The notes: generated from the sequence alone by a model not told the origin. A stretch of 64,000 nt of DNA from Paguma larvata (GCA_030068075.1 CM057825.1:122981239-123045238), one strand, 5' to 3'. Positions 45,240-56,231 are shown, counted from the stretch's first letter. Numbers and translations: made by a program.

Positions 45240-46620
45240 GTGCCCATTCGCATCATGACATTGATATTTTTCTGATTGGCTATTTGCTGGTGATTGTATT
45301 GGTCCAATAATGAGACGCTAATGAACATCTGTAGTAGTGCAGGTGGCATGATCAGTAGTACTGCAGAAACTTCATGCTGCATGAGTTTTACATTTTAACT
45401 ATTATTGTTGGTTGCTCTCCTGCTTGTTCCAGGTTGCTGCTGGCATGTCCCATGATGCACTGGGCATACAAAGCATGTCTTGGCTTCAGGGCAGCTCTGT
45501 CATAATACACAGGAGTTGATGTTGCTTGTAAGGAGACATCCAATATTGTCCAGCACAATGGGTTCTGCAGATGAAATGCTCCCATGCCCACATATCCTCT
45601 ATAAAATAACAGAGACGACACATATTGGATATTGGCCAGTGGGGGAAAAACATACTTGTGCAGAAACCTGCTGGCATACAACACATAAGTGAGTGTTTCT
45701 CAATGGTATTTAGGCAGCTCACTGGGAATGAGCTGGGCCCTTTCACTAGAGGAGCTACTCTTACCAGCTAGCTCAGGGCTGCTCCCATCTGCCCACTTAT
45801 ACCTATTACTTCTAGGAGGCACTGAGATCAGAGGAGCTGTTATGGGTCCAGATATTTTCAAATGTCAGCCCCAGGAGCTCCAAGTCCCAGGCTCTGAGTT
45901 GGCTGTCCCTATATGGCTGAAGCACATCAGCCTCCCTGGCAGGCTGCAGGAGCAGCACTGGAGTAAGCAGGAACAGAAAATCCCTTATCTCAAATATTAT
46001 GCATTAATGCAAGAACAACATCTGGCCCAGAAGTCAAGGACCCCAAAGCCTTTGGTTTGTGTGGGACCTCAGGAAGCCCAAGGCTGCTTAGGGAGGGTGA
46101 GCCTTACTCATCACAGACAGTGCCACAGACTCACGCCCGAAAGGACACTGGTCTCTGCTAAGGACACCAGGCCACAGAACATATGGTGAAGCAGATTAAG
46201 AGGGCAAGAGAGATTTCCTGTGCCAAGACATCTGTCTCATTTACATGGATTACCACCTATCTTTGAAGTCACTTCCTCTCAAAGGCTGAGGAGCTTGGAC
46301 ACCAGAGCAGGGACCAGGGCAAGATGTCAGGAGAGGAGATGAGTCAGTCTTGTGGCTTCTCTGCTTAGGAGCTTCCAACAGTGCAAGAGAGAAAGGGATG
46401 TCTGCATGTGGGTATGGCATCTAGTAGCCATCTTTAAGATGTGGTTTGTACTTGACCAAAGGGATTTTTCTGACAAAGCCTCAAAAGCACTGATTTCTTT
46501 ATTACCAGGTAATGGCATGCAGCAGAAGTCACTGTGCCTCATTCCAGTCCCTGACTCCATCCACAAGTTCCCCATCTTTTACCTTCACCATGCTAAGGGT
46601 CTTTGGTACACTATCTTATT
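45240..46620. other. Non-repetitive intergenic block
   Basis: It holds a 166-codon + frame (45689-46189) and an opposite-strand pair (45388-45746). None has a recognisable domain and the region lacks splice, initiation or poly(A) support, so I do not call a gene. Confidence 0.4.
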
Positions 46621-46639
46621 CAATCCTTAAAACCACCTG

Positions 46640-46755
46640 TGAGTGGCAGGCTAGAGGAACCAACACAGCACAGTGGTTTAGGGTAGACACTCTGAGCCAG
46701 GTCACTCTGCCACTTAATTCCTGTGTGATCCATAAAATGAGGTTCAGTAGCCTGA
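46640..46755 (+). repeat. MIR fragment
   Basis: 'caacacagcacagtggttta', 'actctgccacttaattcctgtgtga'. Confidence 0.6.
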
Positions 46756-47182
46756 ATGGTAACTCCTGAAGATGTCAGGTCTTCATCCTTGGGACTTTGA
46801 CTATTGCCTCATATGCCAGAGTTTTTACAGATGTAATTAAAGATCTTGGCATAAGGAAATATCCTGGATTATCTGATGGGGCCTAAAGACCATCGCGGGT
46901 GTCCTAATATATATGAGAGAGGCAGAGAGCTATCTGACGCACAGAAGAGAGGACAATGTGACCACAGAAACAGAGATTGGGAGTGACACTGGCCACAAAC
47001 CAAAAGATACCAGCAGCTAGCAAAACTGGCAGAGAAAAGGAAGAGATTCTGACCTGTAGCTTCTGGCAGGACCCCTTGATTTCAGACTCTGGCCTGAGAA
47101 CCACAAGAAAATATGTTTCTATTACTTTAAGCCACCAAGTGTTTGGTGATTTGTTATAGCAGCTTCAGAAACTAATACATGG
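46756..47182 (+). repeat. MaLR (MLT1-type) LTR
   Basis: 'atgtaattaaagatcttggc', 'ggattatctgatggggcc', 'gaggacaatgtgaccacag', 'tttaagccaccaagtg', ending 'gcttcagaaactaataca'. The order fits MLT1. Confidence 0.85.
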
Positions 47183-47184
47183 GG

Positions 47185-47300
47185 ATTATGTTTGCTATCT
47201 CCTAGGGCATTCTAAGAATTAAATGATTCAGTATGTCGACCGCATTTGTAATAGTGCCTGGTACTTGATAGAAACTATAAATAGCATTTATCAAGTAGGT
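47185..47300 (+). repeat. MIR fragment (3' part)
   Basis: 'ctaagaattaaatgattcag', 'agtgcctggtacttgat'. Confidence 0.55.
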
Positions 47301-47329
47301 GTCAGAATAATAATTTAAAATATTTTCTA

Positions 47330-47675
47330 TTTAATAAATTCATATCCCCTTCACTCAATTCTCCCATCTCTACCTCCTTGCATCTGGCAAACACCAATCT
47401 GTTCTCTGTATCTATGTTCACTGCAGTTTTTTTTATAATAGCCAAAATATGGAAACAACCTAAGTATCCACTGACACTTATATATACACACACTTGTATA
47501 TAGTTTATATTGTATATAGTTATCTATAATGTATTATTATTTAGCCTTAAAAAAGAATGAAATCTTGCTATTTGACATAACGTGGATGGACCTCAAGGGC
47601 ATTATGCTAAGTGAAATAAGTCAGAGAAAGACAAATACTGTACAATCTCTTTTATATGTGGGATCTTTTTAAAAA
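47330..47675 (+). repeat. L1 ORF2-end / 3' fragment, internally deleted
   Basis: 'ataatagccaaaatatggaaac', 'gaatgaaatcttgctatttg', 'gtggatggacctcaaggg', 'gctaagtgaaataagtcag', 'tatatgtgggatc' are the standard end of L1 ORF2. Between 47470 and 47545 the normal sequence is replaced by a TATA/CACA-rich stretch. No intact reading frame. Confidence 0.9.
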
Positions 47676-48055
47676 ATCAGCACCATCATTTGTAAATGGA
47701 AGGAGAAACTGAGCCTTAGTGAGGTCAATGGGACAGGAATGCCTGGGTGCTAAACCACAACACCACCACATTGTTTCTCTTGATTGAGCTCAAGTTGCAG
47801 GACCGTATGCGCCAGAAGGAACCTGAGAAGGAGGTTCCAAAAGCCAAGGGTCAAACTAAAATCCTATGGTCAGACTCAACTCAAAGCCAGGCTGGAGGTC
47901 TGGGGCACAGAGCATAGCTTCAACCTCCTACTCCTGTGTCATTGGTCCACCCACGTAAGCATACCGATGGCAGAGACTTTTCTCTCCTTTCAATTGCCCG
48001 CATCCTGCCATTTGTTCTGGTTACATCTGAGGCCTGCTGTACAGAGGCTCACAAC
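47675..48055. other. Intergenic sequence; short reverse MIR at 47690-47760
   Basis: 'ggagaaactgagccttag' marks the MIR. The rest is unique. Confidence 0.4.
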
Positions 48056-48059
48056 AGTA

Positions 48060-48217
48060 ATAAAAATAACAACTACTATCACTTATTTTTTACTTACAAT
48101 GTGCCAGGCTTTGAACTAAATGCTTTAGACATTTTTCCATACTTAATCCTTATTGTTTTTTTAATGTTTATTTATTTTGATAGAGAGAGAGAGCATGTAG
48201 TAGAGGAGGAGGAGGAG

Positions 48218-48257
<40 letters not shown>

Positions 48258-48510
48258 TCCAAGCAGGCTCCATGCTGTCAGCACAGAGCCAGATGCAGGG
48301 CTTGAACTCACAAACCGTAAGATCATGACCTGAGCTGAGATCAAGAGTTAGACACCTACCCTGCCACCCAGGCACCCCAAACCTTAATTATAGTACCCAC
48401 CTTATAAATAAAGAATATGAGGTTCAGATGTGTTAAATGGCAAGCCCAAGGTCAAATGGAATTCAAATCCAGGTCCATCTGTCCCCATTATCTTTAGTTC
48501 TACCAATCTT
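48060..48510 (-). repeat. MIR interrupted by a SINE
   Basis: 48060-48156 ('caatgtgccaggctttgaac', 'acttaatcctta') continues at 48378 ('ataaagaatatgaggttcag', 'gcaagcccaaggtcaaatgg', 'ttcaaatccaggtccatctg'). Confidence 0.85.
48157..48377 (-). mobile_element. Felid CAN-SINE inserted in a MIR
   Basis: 'taatgtttatttattttgatag', GAG/GGA runs, 'gatcatgacctgagctgag', ending 'ccacccaggcacccc'. 'aatccttatt' and 'aaaccttaatt' at the ends look like a decayed target duplication. Confidence 0.93.
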
Positions 48511-48514
48511 CCTC

Positions 48515-48720
48515 ATAATGATAACAGCTTAATATGTGGCAAGCATTTTGCCAGGGCTTCCGTGTACACTCTCCCTGAGTCCTGTTAGGATCCCTGTTTT
48601 ACAGGTGGGAAAACAGATGTGCTACCAAGGCAAACTGCCCAAGGTCACCCAGAGAGCAAGCAGTTGAGCCAGGACTTGAACTCTAATCTTCTGACTCTAG
48701 AGCCTCAGCTCAGCCTCTGC
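48515..48720 (-). repeat. MIR fragment
   Basis: 'tttacaggtgggaaaacag', 'ccaaggtcacccagagagc', 'gagccaggacttgaactc'. Confidence 0.8.
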
Positions 48721-49365
48721 CTGCCTCCTTCCTCCTCCATATGGCTCAGGCTCAGACTCACATGCAGGTACCAGCAACTCAGAATTACAGAGGACATTAA
48801 ATTCCCTCTCTACCTACCTTCTTCCATCAAACTAGACAGGAGGCCAGCTAGCGGGAAACCATAAACCTGGGTGTACAGAGAGTATTTCTGAACTATGCTG
48901 ACATTAACTAAGTCCTTGAAATGTTCAGGGTCAGGGTCATATCACCTGGTGGAAAACCAGGGGAGGCTTTATAGTAACCAGTAATGATGGGTTCTCCCAG
49001 TACTAGGTGGTACAGTCTGACGAAGCTTTCCTTTTGTTGCAATCAGAGGCAGTTAGTGGTGACTGTCTCTATAGGAATAGTCACTCAGTCCTCTTCTAAC
49101 ACCCTAAGTCCAACTGCTGTGGGGAGCCCCCCAGCTCACTAAGAGATCCCCTCTCTTGGGCTTGAGATGTGTGGCTTCTCTTCTCTTCAGCAATGAATTT
49201 CTGCGTCCGATTGAAACTTCTCTAATCTCCCCCACACTTCTGTCTTTCCCAGGTAAGATTCAAGAGCCTAAGGGCATAGACTGGGTCTTTCCCCTCTTCT
49301 TTTTATACCAGGAAGAGGCTTACATAAGTACCTAGGGGAAGAGAGCTAAGAGTTGGGGAGTCACC
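48720..49365. other. Intergenic sequence without supported features
   Basis: Unique-looking; no repeat recognised. Confidence 0.4.
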
Positions 49366-49369
49366 TTCA

Positions 49370-49745
49370 GGGTCGCTGAGCACTCACTATGTACAAAGCA
49401 CAGCTTAATATGCTCCACATACATTTTCTCACTTTATTCGCACAAAACCCTATAAAACCCCCTGTGAAATAGGTTTTTTTGTTTTTTCGTTTCTTAGAGA
49501 GAGAGCACAAGTGCTCACAAGTACAAGTCAGGGAGAGGCAGAAGAAGAGGGGGAGAGAGGGAGAGAGAGAGAGAGAGAAAATTTTAAGCAGATGCCATGC
49601 CTAGCACAGAGCCCAATGCAGGGCTTACCTCATGACTGTGAGACCATGACCTGAACCTAAATCAAGAGTCAGACATTTAACCAACTGAGCCACCCAGGTG
49701 CCTCTGTGAAGTAGGTCTTATTCCTATTTTACAGCTTCAAGTTCT
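49370..49745 (-). repeat. MIR interrupted by a SINE
   Basis: 49370-49474 ('gcactcactatgtacaaagc') continues at 49704-49745 ('aagtaggtcttattcc', 'tattttacagc'). Confidence 0.75.
49475..49703 (-). mobile_element. Felid CAN-SINE with target-site duplication
   Basis: Poly(T)-rich start, GA run, 'gagaccatgacctgaacc', ending 'gagccacccaggtgcct'. CTGTGAAATAGGT (49462-49474) is repeated as CTGTGAAGTAGGT (49704-49716). Confidence 0.95.
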
Positions 49746-49755
49746 TTCAGCAATG

Positions 49756-49815
49756 CTGAAGATGATGATGATGACGACGATGATGACGAAGATGATGACG
49801 ATGATGATAATAATG
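49756..49815. repeat. GAT/GAC trinucleotide array
   Basis: About 20 units of gat with gac, gaa and aat interruptions. It would encode Asp/Glu runs if translated, but it lies in no gene. Confidence 0.95.
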
Positions 49816-49839
49816 CCATTTGGTGTGGCCTCTGACTCA

Positions 49840-50035
49840 AAGGCAGAGCTCATGCTTTAACTCATTTAATCCCCACAATTTTGTAAAGTATTACAATTAT
49901 GATGATTTTTGTGAGGTATTATTATTACCATTCTACAGATGAGGAAACTGAGGCATGGGGACTAAATAATGTCACACAATTTGTAACTGGAAAAGGCTCG
50001 AGTCAAACCCAGGGGACTTACTGCAGAGATTGACT
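49840..50035 (-). repeat. MIR, well preserved core
   Basis: 'ttaatccccacaattttg', 'cattctacagatgaggaaactgaggc', 'gtcacacaatttgtaactgg' (quoted in short pieces). Confidence 0.88.
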
Positions 50036-50064
50036 AATTATGGCATGCTTGCTGACTGCCTGTT

Positions 50065-50240
50065 TCTGTAAACATGGTTTATTGGAACACATGCCCATTT
50101 GCTCACTTACTGTCTACTGCTACTTTCCTGTTAGAACTGCAGAGTTAAACAGTTGGAACAGAGATCATATGGCCTGTAAAACTTAAAATATTTACTCTTT
50201 GGCTTTTTACAAAAAAAGCTCACCAAGCCCTGGTCTAGCC
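50065..50240. repeat. hAT-like DNA transposon fossil
   Basis: 'ggtttattggaacacatgcc', 'tactgtctactgctac', 'agatcatatggcctgtaaa', 'atatttactctttggc', 'ctcaccaagccctgg' match a common nonautonomous element whose copies end 'gccgacccctg'. Family name not certain. Confidence 0.6.
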
Positions 50241-50760
50241 CCTGAAGGAGATGGCACATAGCATGCACTGAGAAAGCCAGATGCCACCTCCTTCAGCTTG
50301 TCTTCCCAAACCCAAAGGTGGAGTGGCAGAAAACACCAAGGCTTCCACATCAGATACTGAAATCCCACGCTGATATATCATCTCTCTGCAGCACGCTGAG
50401 TTCCTCATCTATGAATTTAAGGATAACTGTTTCTTTACTGGGAGGCTATATGTGGAAAACATTGTGAAAGATACCATATCTACAAGTGCCAAGCAAACAG
50501 TACGTACGCAACAAGTGATTGGAAGTCTGCAACAGCACAGGTGAAGTGGGAGACTCCCTTCAGTTCCCCTGCGTCCCAATGGAAGAGAAGTGTCAGCTCC
50601 ATCCTCCACCATCCATGGAGAAATAACACCTGTTATCCCACTGGAGTGCAAAACACTTCCCATCTATTTCACATTTGCAGACCATCATCAATGTGCTGCT
50701 TCAGCCAGGCAGATGCAAAGAGAATTGCCAATCTCCCGCACAGCCAGCTGCCTTCCTTGT
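50240..50760. other. Intergenic sequence without supported features
   Basis: Unique-looking sequence. Confidence 0.4.
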
Positions 50761-50761
50761 G

Positions 50762-50892
50762 GGCAGGGAGGAGAGTGAAAGAAGGAGCAGCAGGATGGAG
50801 AAGACAAGGAGGAAGAGAGGAGGAAGGAGGAAAGAGGAAGGAGGAAGGAGGAAGGAGGGAGGAGGAAGAAGAGGAGGAGGAAAAGTGAGAGA
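50762..50892. repeat. GGA/GGAA-rich purine tract
   Basis: About 130 bases of almost pure purine (gga, gaa, agg units), with regular 'ggaggaagga' spacing at 50815-50880. Confidence 0.92.
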
Positions 50893-51189
50893 ACAGTAAT
50901 GGAGTCAAGGCCCAGTACCTTCCCAGACAACAGGGGGCCTCCACCATCTCTCTGGACCTTCTCAGTGTCCATGTTGGACAAAGGACCTTTTAGAACCTGG
51001 AGGTGGAATTCTCAGAATCCCAGGAGCTGTACGCTTCCTGATGAAAGCTTTGTATAGGACAAAGAGACCTGGAATCTGCCTGCAGGGGCCAACACCCACC
51101 CATCTCATCTCTGGAAATGCCATAGTGAGAGCCAACTGGGAGGTGCTTTATCAGACTAGCTTTCCTCAATAGCTTCTAGCCACCACCAA

Positions 51190-51390
51190 AAGTAAGAGTC
51201 AACATTCACTGGCGACCTACCATTTAACACAATAACCCAATGAAGAAAATAATATAATCTCCATTTTACAAGTGAGCACACTGAGGCACAGAAAGGAAGA
51301 TCCAGGGCCATGAGAGAGTAAACTTGTGTGGTATTAAGTCACCTAGTTTGTGGTAATTTGTCACAGGAGCCACAGGAAATTAATACAAGG
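51190..51390 (+). repeat. MIR fragment and MLT1 LTR end
   Basis: 51195-51300 is a reverse MIR ('attttacaagtgagcacactgaggc'). 51325-51390 is the end of an MLT1 LTR ('taagtcacctagtttgtgg', 'ggaaattaatac'). Confidence 0.7.
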
Positions 51391-51790
51391 GCTTTGCACA
51401 TGGTTTGACATGTGGCAGTCAAGGAGGTCATTAGATCTTACCACACAACCAATACAGATCAATCAGTAATGCCTGGTATACTCGATAAAGAAGAGAGCAA
51501 TCGATTAGTGATGTCTTCCATAGAAAAGGAAACCAGTGTGAACACAATACTAGGTATTTGTACTTCCTATAAGAATGTTCGATAAAGAGCTATGAAATTA
51601 ATCAACAAATGAGACCTCCACAAAGAAGGTCCTACTGAGATAGACTATCTGAGATTGCCTAAATGACCAGAAGTCTCTAAGCCAGCTCTGTCTCCAAGCA
51701 TTCTAAGATCCTGAGACGCTCCAACAGAGTTAGGAGCTCAGTGTCCTCCCTCCCCACAGCTTCTTGTTGGGGAGGGGAAAAAGACCAGCA
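51390..51790. other. Intergenic sequence without supported features
   Basis: Unique-looking sequence. Confidence 0.4.
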
Positions 51791-51794
51791 TATT

Positions 51795-52060
51795 TTTCTT
51801 TCTTCACTGTTCCTACAGTCACCATCTCAGCCCTGTCCTCATCACCTCATATGCACATTATGGCCCAAGCTCGGTCCAGGTTTCTTTCTCCCAGCTGTCC
51901 CTGCCACCATCTCCCATGCAAGGCTGCAAGCTCATCTCTGTGAAATACCACTGCTCTAGTCTTACTCTGCTCATAACCTCTTTAGGGTCTACTATTTGCC
52001 TTTAGCACAAAATCTACACTTTTCTGCTTGATAATAAATATCTTCTTTCTCCCTTTTTCC
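51795..52060. repeat. L2-like fragment
   Basis: 'accactgctctagtcttactc', 'aacctctttagggtctact', 'gcacaaaatctacac'. Confidence 0.5.
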
Positions 52061-52189
52061 TACTTCAGGTCCACTTCAGACAAGCTGAGCTGGCAAAATT
52101 AATGTCTTGGGTGAAAGAATCCAGGTCTTTGACCAAGGAAAGCCCTGGGGTGCTCAGTACTTTTCTTGGTGTGTATTTGGGAAAGTGCC

Positions 52190-52650
52190 AATTATGATGG
52201 TCTCAGCTGTGAGTAACAAAATTCAGAACTCCAGCTGGCTTCAATAGTTGGGAAATGCTCATCTCACCTACATGTCCCAAAGAGAGTGGGCTTCAGAGTG
52301 GTTGATTCAGCCACTCAGTGGTTATCAAGGACCCAGGTTCTTTTCAATTCTCCCCTCAGTCATCCTAGGGGCTGGTGTCCTCAGGTTGGTGCTATTTCAG
52401 TTTTGGATGATAAACATCTGAAACAAGAAGTGAGGCCACTTCCTCCTGTTTCTCTCCTTTAGGAATTATAAGATTTTCCTAGAAGTCCCTGGCAAATTTA
52501 CTGTCACTTCCTATTGGCTGCTTTGGGGTCATATGTTCATTCTGAACCATTCTTTGATTGGGGATTAGGATTACACTTGGACCAATCAGATTCACTCCTT
52601 GTGCTGGGGCTGAACCCTGATGCTCATGCCTGGGTCAGGCAGGGGAAGGT
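52190..52650 (+). repeat. Dispersed ancient repeat related to the unassigned family
   Basis: 'ctgtgagtaacaaaattcag', 'ccagctggcttcaatag', 'ggacccaggttcttttc', 'tggaccaatcagattcac', 'cctgggtcaggcagg' follow a well-known mammalian repeat order whose name I cannot fix. Confidence 0.5.
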
Positions 52651-52667
52651 AATCAAAAGCAGGGGTC

Positions 52668-52874
52668 TGGGGATGCCTGGATGGCTCAATCAATTAAGCC
52701 CCCTCCTTGATTTGGGCTCAGGTCCTGATCTCACAGTTAGTGAGACCAAGCCTTGCATCCGGCTCTGTGCTGACAGCAAGGAGCCAACTTGGGATTCTTT
52801 CTCTCCCTCTCTCTGCCCCTCCCCTGCTCATGCACTCTCCCTCTCTCTCAATAAATAAATAAACTTAAAAAAAA
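52668..52874 (+). mobile_element. Felid CAN-SINE, + orientation, with target-site duplication
   Basis: 'ggggatgcctggatggctcaa', 'ggctctgtgctgacagc', pyrimidine tract, 'aataaataaataaactt' and a poly(A) tail. AAAAGCAGGGG is present at 52655-52665 and again at 52875-52885. Confidence 0.95.
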
Positions 52875-53029
52875 AAAAGCAGGGGCCCGCTTGAAAGAGA
52901 AAAATAGATGCTAGTGGGGTGGTGGGAGGAGGGGATGGTGGGTAGGCGCCAGCCAACAGCACCCATTACAGAAGACGTAAAGACACATCCTTGGATTTGG
53001 GAAATTCCCAGTCTTATAGACAAAGATGT

Positions 53030-53715
53030 CCCACTGCAGCCACCTCCACCCTAATTGAAGGCACCATAATTTCTTGACATGGCTATTGCAATAGCTTCCT
53101 CTCTGTTCCCCACATACTCTCCTGACTCCTCCTGAGGTCCATTCTTTGCTGACATCTGGAGTCGCATTTTTAAATGTACATTTGATCTTGCCTAAAAGCC
53201 CTCTGTGGCTTTCTCCCTTGTTCTTAACATAAAATAAAAACTCTTTTAACATTGACTTAAATGGCCCTGCAGGATCTGGCTCCTGCTACCCCCCGACCCC
53301 CACCCCACAACATCGCCTTGGGTCACTTGCTTCCCTGTATCACTTGCCATAACTTTAAGCTTTGAATCTTGCTCTCTCAACTTATTTGAATCTTGAAGGA
53401 ACTCCTTCCCTTCTGGGGGACTTTCATAGGCTGTTTCTTCTCTCAATCTGTTGTCTTTCCTTGACAAACTCCCACTGAATGAAATGTTTCATGTCCAGAG
53501 TTATTCAGCTTCTTCTGGTATTTGTTCTTAGACTATCCATTCCTTCGTTGTACTGATCACAATTATAATTACAAAGCTTTTCATGTAATTGATTGACATT
53601 CATATCCCCTTGCTAAAATTTAACCATCATGAAGGCAGGGACAAGATTCATTTTTTCTTTTACTGTATCTTTCAGAACCTGGCATACAGTAGGTGCTCAA
53701 TAAATAATGGAAATT
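53030..53715. repeat. L2 3' region, long
   Basis: 'gcttcctctctgttccccac', 'taaaagccctctgtggcttt', 'atggccctgcaggatctggc', 'gaatcttgaaggaactcc', 'ccatcatgaaggcagggac', 'cagtaggtgctcaataaata'. Confidence 0.8.
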
Positions 53716-53834
53716 TTCAGGACTTCTGAGTGGCAAGCAACAGCAACCCACTATATTATTTACAATATAATTCCAAGTCCTGTGCCAGAGACCCAGAGTA
53801 CTAGGGCTCAGTGAAATAAGGCTTTCTTTTTCTG

Positions 53835-54190
53835 ACATGTATTAGTCCTGGTGTAAACATTCCCAAGCTGACACAGCAGCTCTATGATGTAAGGGATCCA
53901 GGCTCCTTCAGTCTTGTGGCTCCATTATCCCTTAGGTGCTGCCCTCATCATTATGATGCAAGGGAGCTTATGGCCACATCAACACTCCTGTCAGCAGGAA
54001 GGGGGAAAAATAAAATGAGTGGGGGAAATTCCACCCTTTTTGTTCAAGGTTTGAACCCTGAAATTACGCACAGCTCTCTGTTTAGCACCCATTGGCCAGA
54101 GCTTAGTCATAGGATCACTCAGATGTAAGGGGACAGGTGGGAAATAGGGTCTTTATTTTGGGCAGCCCACATGGACAGCCAGAAATCAGA
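53835..54190. repeat. Dispersed ancient repeat, family not assigned (copy C)
   Basis: 'ggatccaggctccttcagtc', 'attggccagagcttagtcat', 'gggaaatagggtctttattt', 'gggcagcccacatgg'. Same motif order as copies A and B. Confidence 0.55.
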
Positions 54191-55200
54191 GGTCTTAAAG
54201 AAGAAAGGAAGAATGGATATCAGGAGAACATTATCACCACCTTGAACAAGGTTAGGCCATTTATTGCTTCACATAATCCCTAAAACATGGTTAGCAATCA
54301 AACCTCATGAAACACAGGGACACTCTGGGCCTCAGAACAAGGAGAACTAGGACAGACTCCCTCCGTCTTCATTTCCGCTCTCTCGGCCTGTCATCTCTTT
54401 CGCATTGTGACAGCTCCTGAATTATACACCTTATAATGCACACAGTTGGAGAGAGACTGGATCTCTTTATCAATTCCTGGGGAAGTCCAATGCCCACTTT
54501 GAATTAAGCAATCATGGTGAGGGAGACAGGGCCCTATAAGAACATTCTCCTAAAACTAAGTGGATAAACACAAATGGCTCCCACATGACATAAAGACAGA
54601 GTGAATTTGCACATCCTTACCTTCCTCTTATATTTCTGCCCACATCTTGAAGGCCAAAGCCTCCATGTGACCCCATTCCTATCTCCCCAGATGCTGGGAT
54701 CATTCGATGAACATTTGTTGAGACAGTCAAAGAACTTGACATTAATGTCAGACAGTACCATAAAGATGATCAGTGGACTAGGTATATAGTGAGCCTGAGA
54801 ATGGGAAAACTTAGCAAATGTGCAATGGAAAAGGTAACAGTGGACTTGGAAAAGCCCCAAGGCTGTGGTTTGCTGAGTCTGCTTTTTGTGTTTAGCTGAT
54901 GGGAGGTCCTCAGGGTGCGATAAGGGCAGCACGTGCTAATTGAGGCCAGAAATCATCTTCATTACCAGAGTGTTTCTGTTATCCTTTACATCTAAATGAG
55001 ACCCAGTGGGGTAAGTTTGGAACCTGATTATCAGAGATACTGCAAGGTGGCTCATTAACATAATTTCCCTCATTAGAAACCAAAGAAGCTCTTGTTGAAA
55101 ATTTTCCACTAAATATTACAGGGCCATAATTCCTGCATCATTAGGTGCCTCCCTCTGAATTCTAACTGCACACCTTCTCCTCTGATCTGTGAAAGGCTCA
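54190..55200. other. Non-repetitive block, possible conserved element at 54890-55150
   Basis: 54890-55150 is AT-rich, repeat-free and full of homeobox-like ATTA/TAAT words with a CACGTG E-box (in 'gcacgtgc'). Conservation cannot be judged here. Confidence 0.35.
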
Positions 55201-55209
55201 GCTCTAGAG

Positions 55210-55350
55210 GGCCTTCTTTCTTTCATTCAATAAACACTTATTGAGCTACTATATACTGCATACTGGATTAGGTGTTAAAGATAGAGATTTAAGAGAGAGT
55301 TCCTGACCTCAAGAAGCTCACAGTCTAATAGGTGGGACAGGGGAATAGAC
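55210..55350. repeat. L2-like 3' fragment
   Basis: 'cattcaataaacacttattg', 'ttcctgacctcaagaagctc', 'acagtctaataggtgg'. Confidence 0.65.
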
Positions 55351-55762
55351 ACATAATTGCAATGCAAAAGATATATATGTGTATCTGCATGAAAGAGAGG
55401 GTGGGGGAGGGAAGAATGTGAGCAAGATGTTTGGAAAAACCTAACAGCTTCTTAGTTTGGTGGAGAGAGTTGATGTGGGAAAGAAGGGTAGGGAAAGCTT
55501 TCCAAACTAAGCAGTCCATTAGCTATTTTGAGGATCATTGTGTGAAAATTCAGAGAAAGGTATTTCTGACTAGGGAACAACAAGTACAACGGCCTAGAGG
55601 CCTGAGGGACAACATCAAGTCCAAAGACCTGCAGATAGGTAGTTCATTATGTCCAGAACTTAAGAGAGCAAATTGAGAGGTGGAGATAGGCAGGTATTGG
55701 TGGATAGGAGTCATATCAAAATGTATTCTGGAAATCATGATAAGGAAGCATTTTCTTTTTTT

Positions 55763-56001
55763 CTTTTTGTTTTTATTTTTATTTACTTATTTTTTTAATG
55801 TTTATTTATTTTTGAGACAGGGAGAAGCAGAGCATGGGTGGGGAAGGGACAAAGAGAGAGAGGGAGACACAGAATCCGAAGCAGGCTCCAGGCTCTGAGC
55901 TGTCAGCACAGAGCCCGATATGGGGCTCAAACTCATAGACCGCGAGATCATGAACTGAGCCGAAGTCGGACACTCAACCAACTGAGCCACCTAGGTGCCC
56001 C
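55763..56001 (-). mobile_element. Felid CAN-SINE, near full length (first of nested pair)
   Basis: Poly(T)-rich start, TTAATGTTTATTTATTTTTG, 'gctccaggctctgagctgtc', 'gagccacctaggtgcccc'. It is flanked by GCATTTTCTTTTTTT at 55748-55762 and 56002-56016. Confidence 0.96.
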
Positions 56002-56016
56002 GCATTTTCTTTTTTT

Positions 56017-56231
56017 TAAAAAATTGCTTTTAATATTTATTTACTTTTGAGAGACAAAGCACAAGAGCGGGGGAGGGGCAGAGAGAGAGACGGAGACACA
56101 GAATCCAAAGCAGGCTCTAGGCGCTAAGCTGTCAGCACAGAGCCAGACATAGGGCTCGAACCCATGAACCATGAGATCATGACCTGAGCTGAAAATGGAT
56201 GCTCAACTGACTAAGCCATGCAGGCACCCCA
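56017..56231 (-). mobile_element. Felid CAN-SINE, older partner of nested pair
   Basis: 'taatatttatttacttttgag', 'ctctaggcgctaagctgtc', 'taagccatgcaggcacccc'. The target duplication ATAAGGAAGCATTTTC lies at 55740-55755 and 56232-56247, outside both SINEs, so this one landed first and the other entered its poly(T) edge. Confidence 0.95.

Noticed and set aside
45689..46189. 166-codon + strand frame
   Set aside because: Composition is ordinary and the amino-acid string resembles no family I know; the overlapping opposite-strand frames are equally long.
50669..50981. Ser/Leu/Pro-rich or Arg/Glu-rich proteins
   Set aside because: They are translations of the GGA/GAA purine tract.
54534..54932. 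132-codon opposite-strand frame
   Set aside because: No domain resemblance and no supporting signals.
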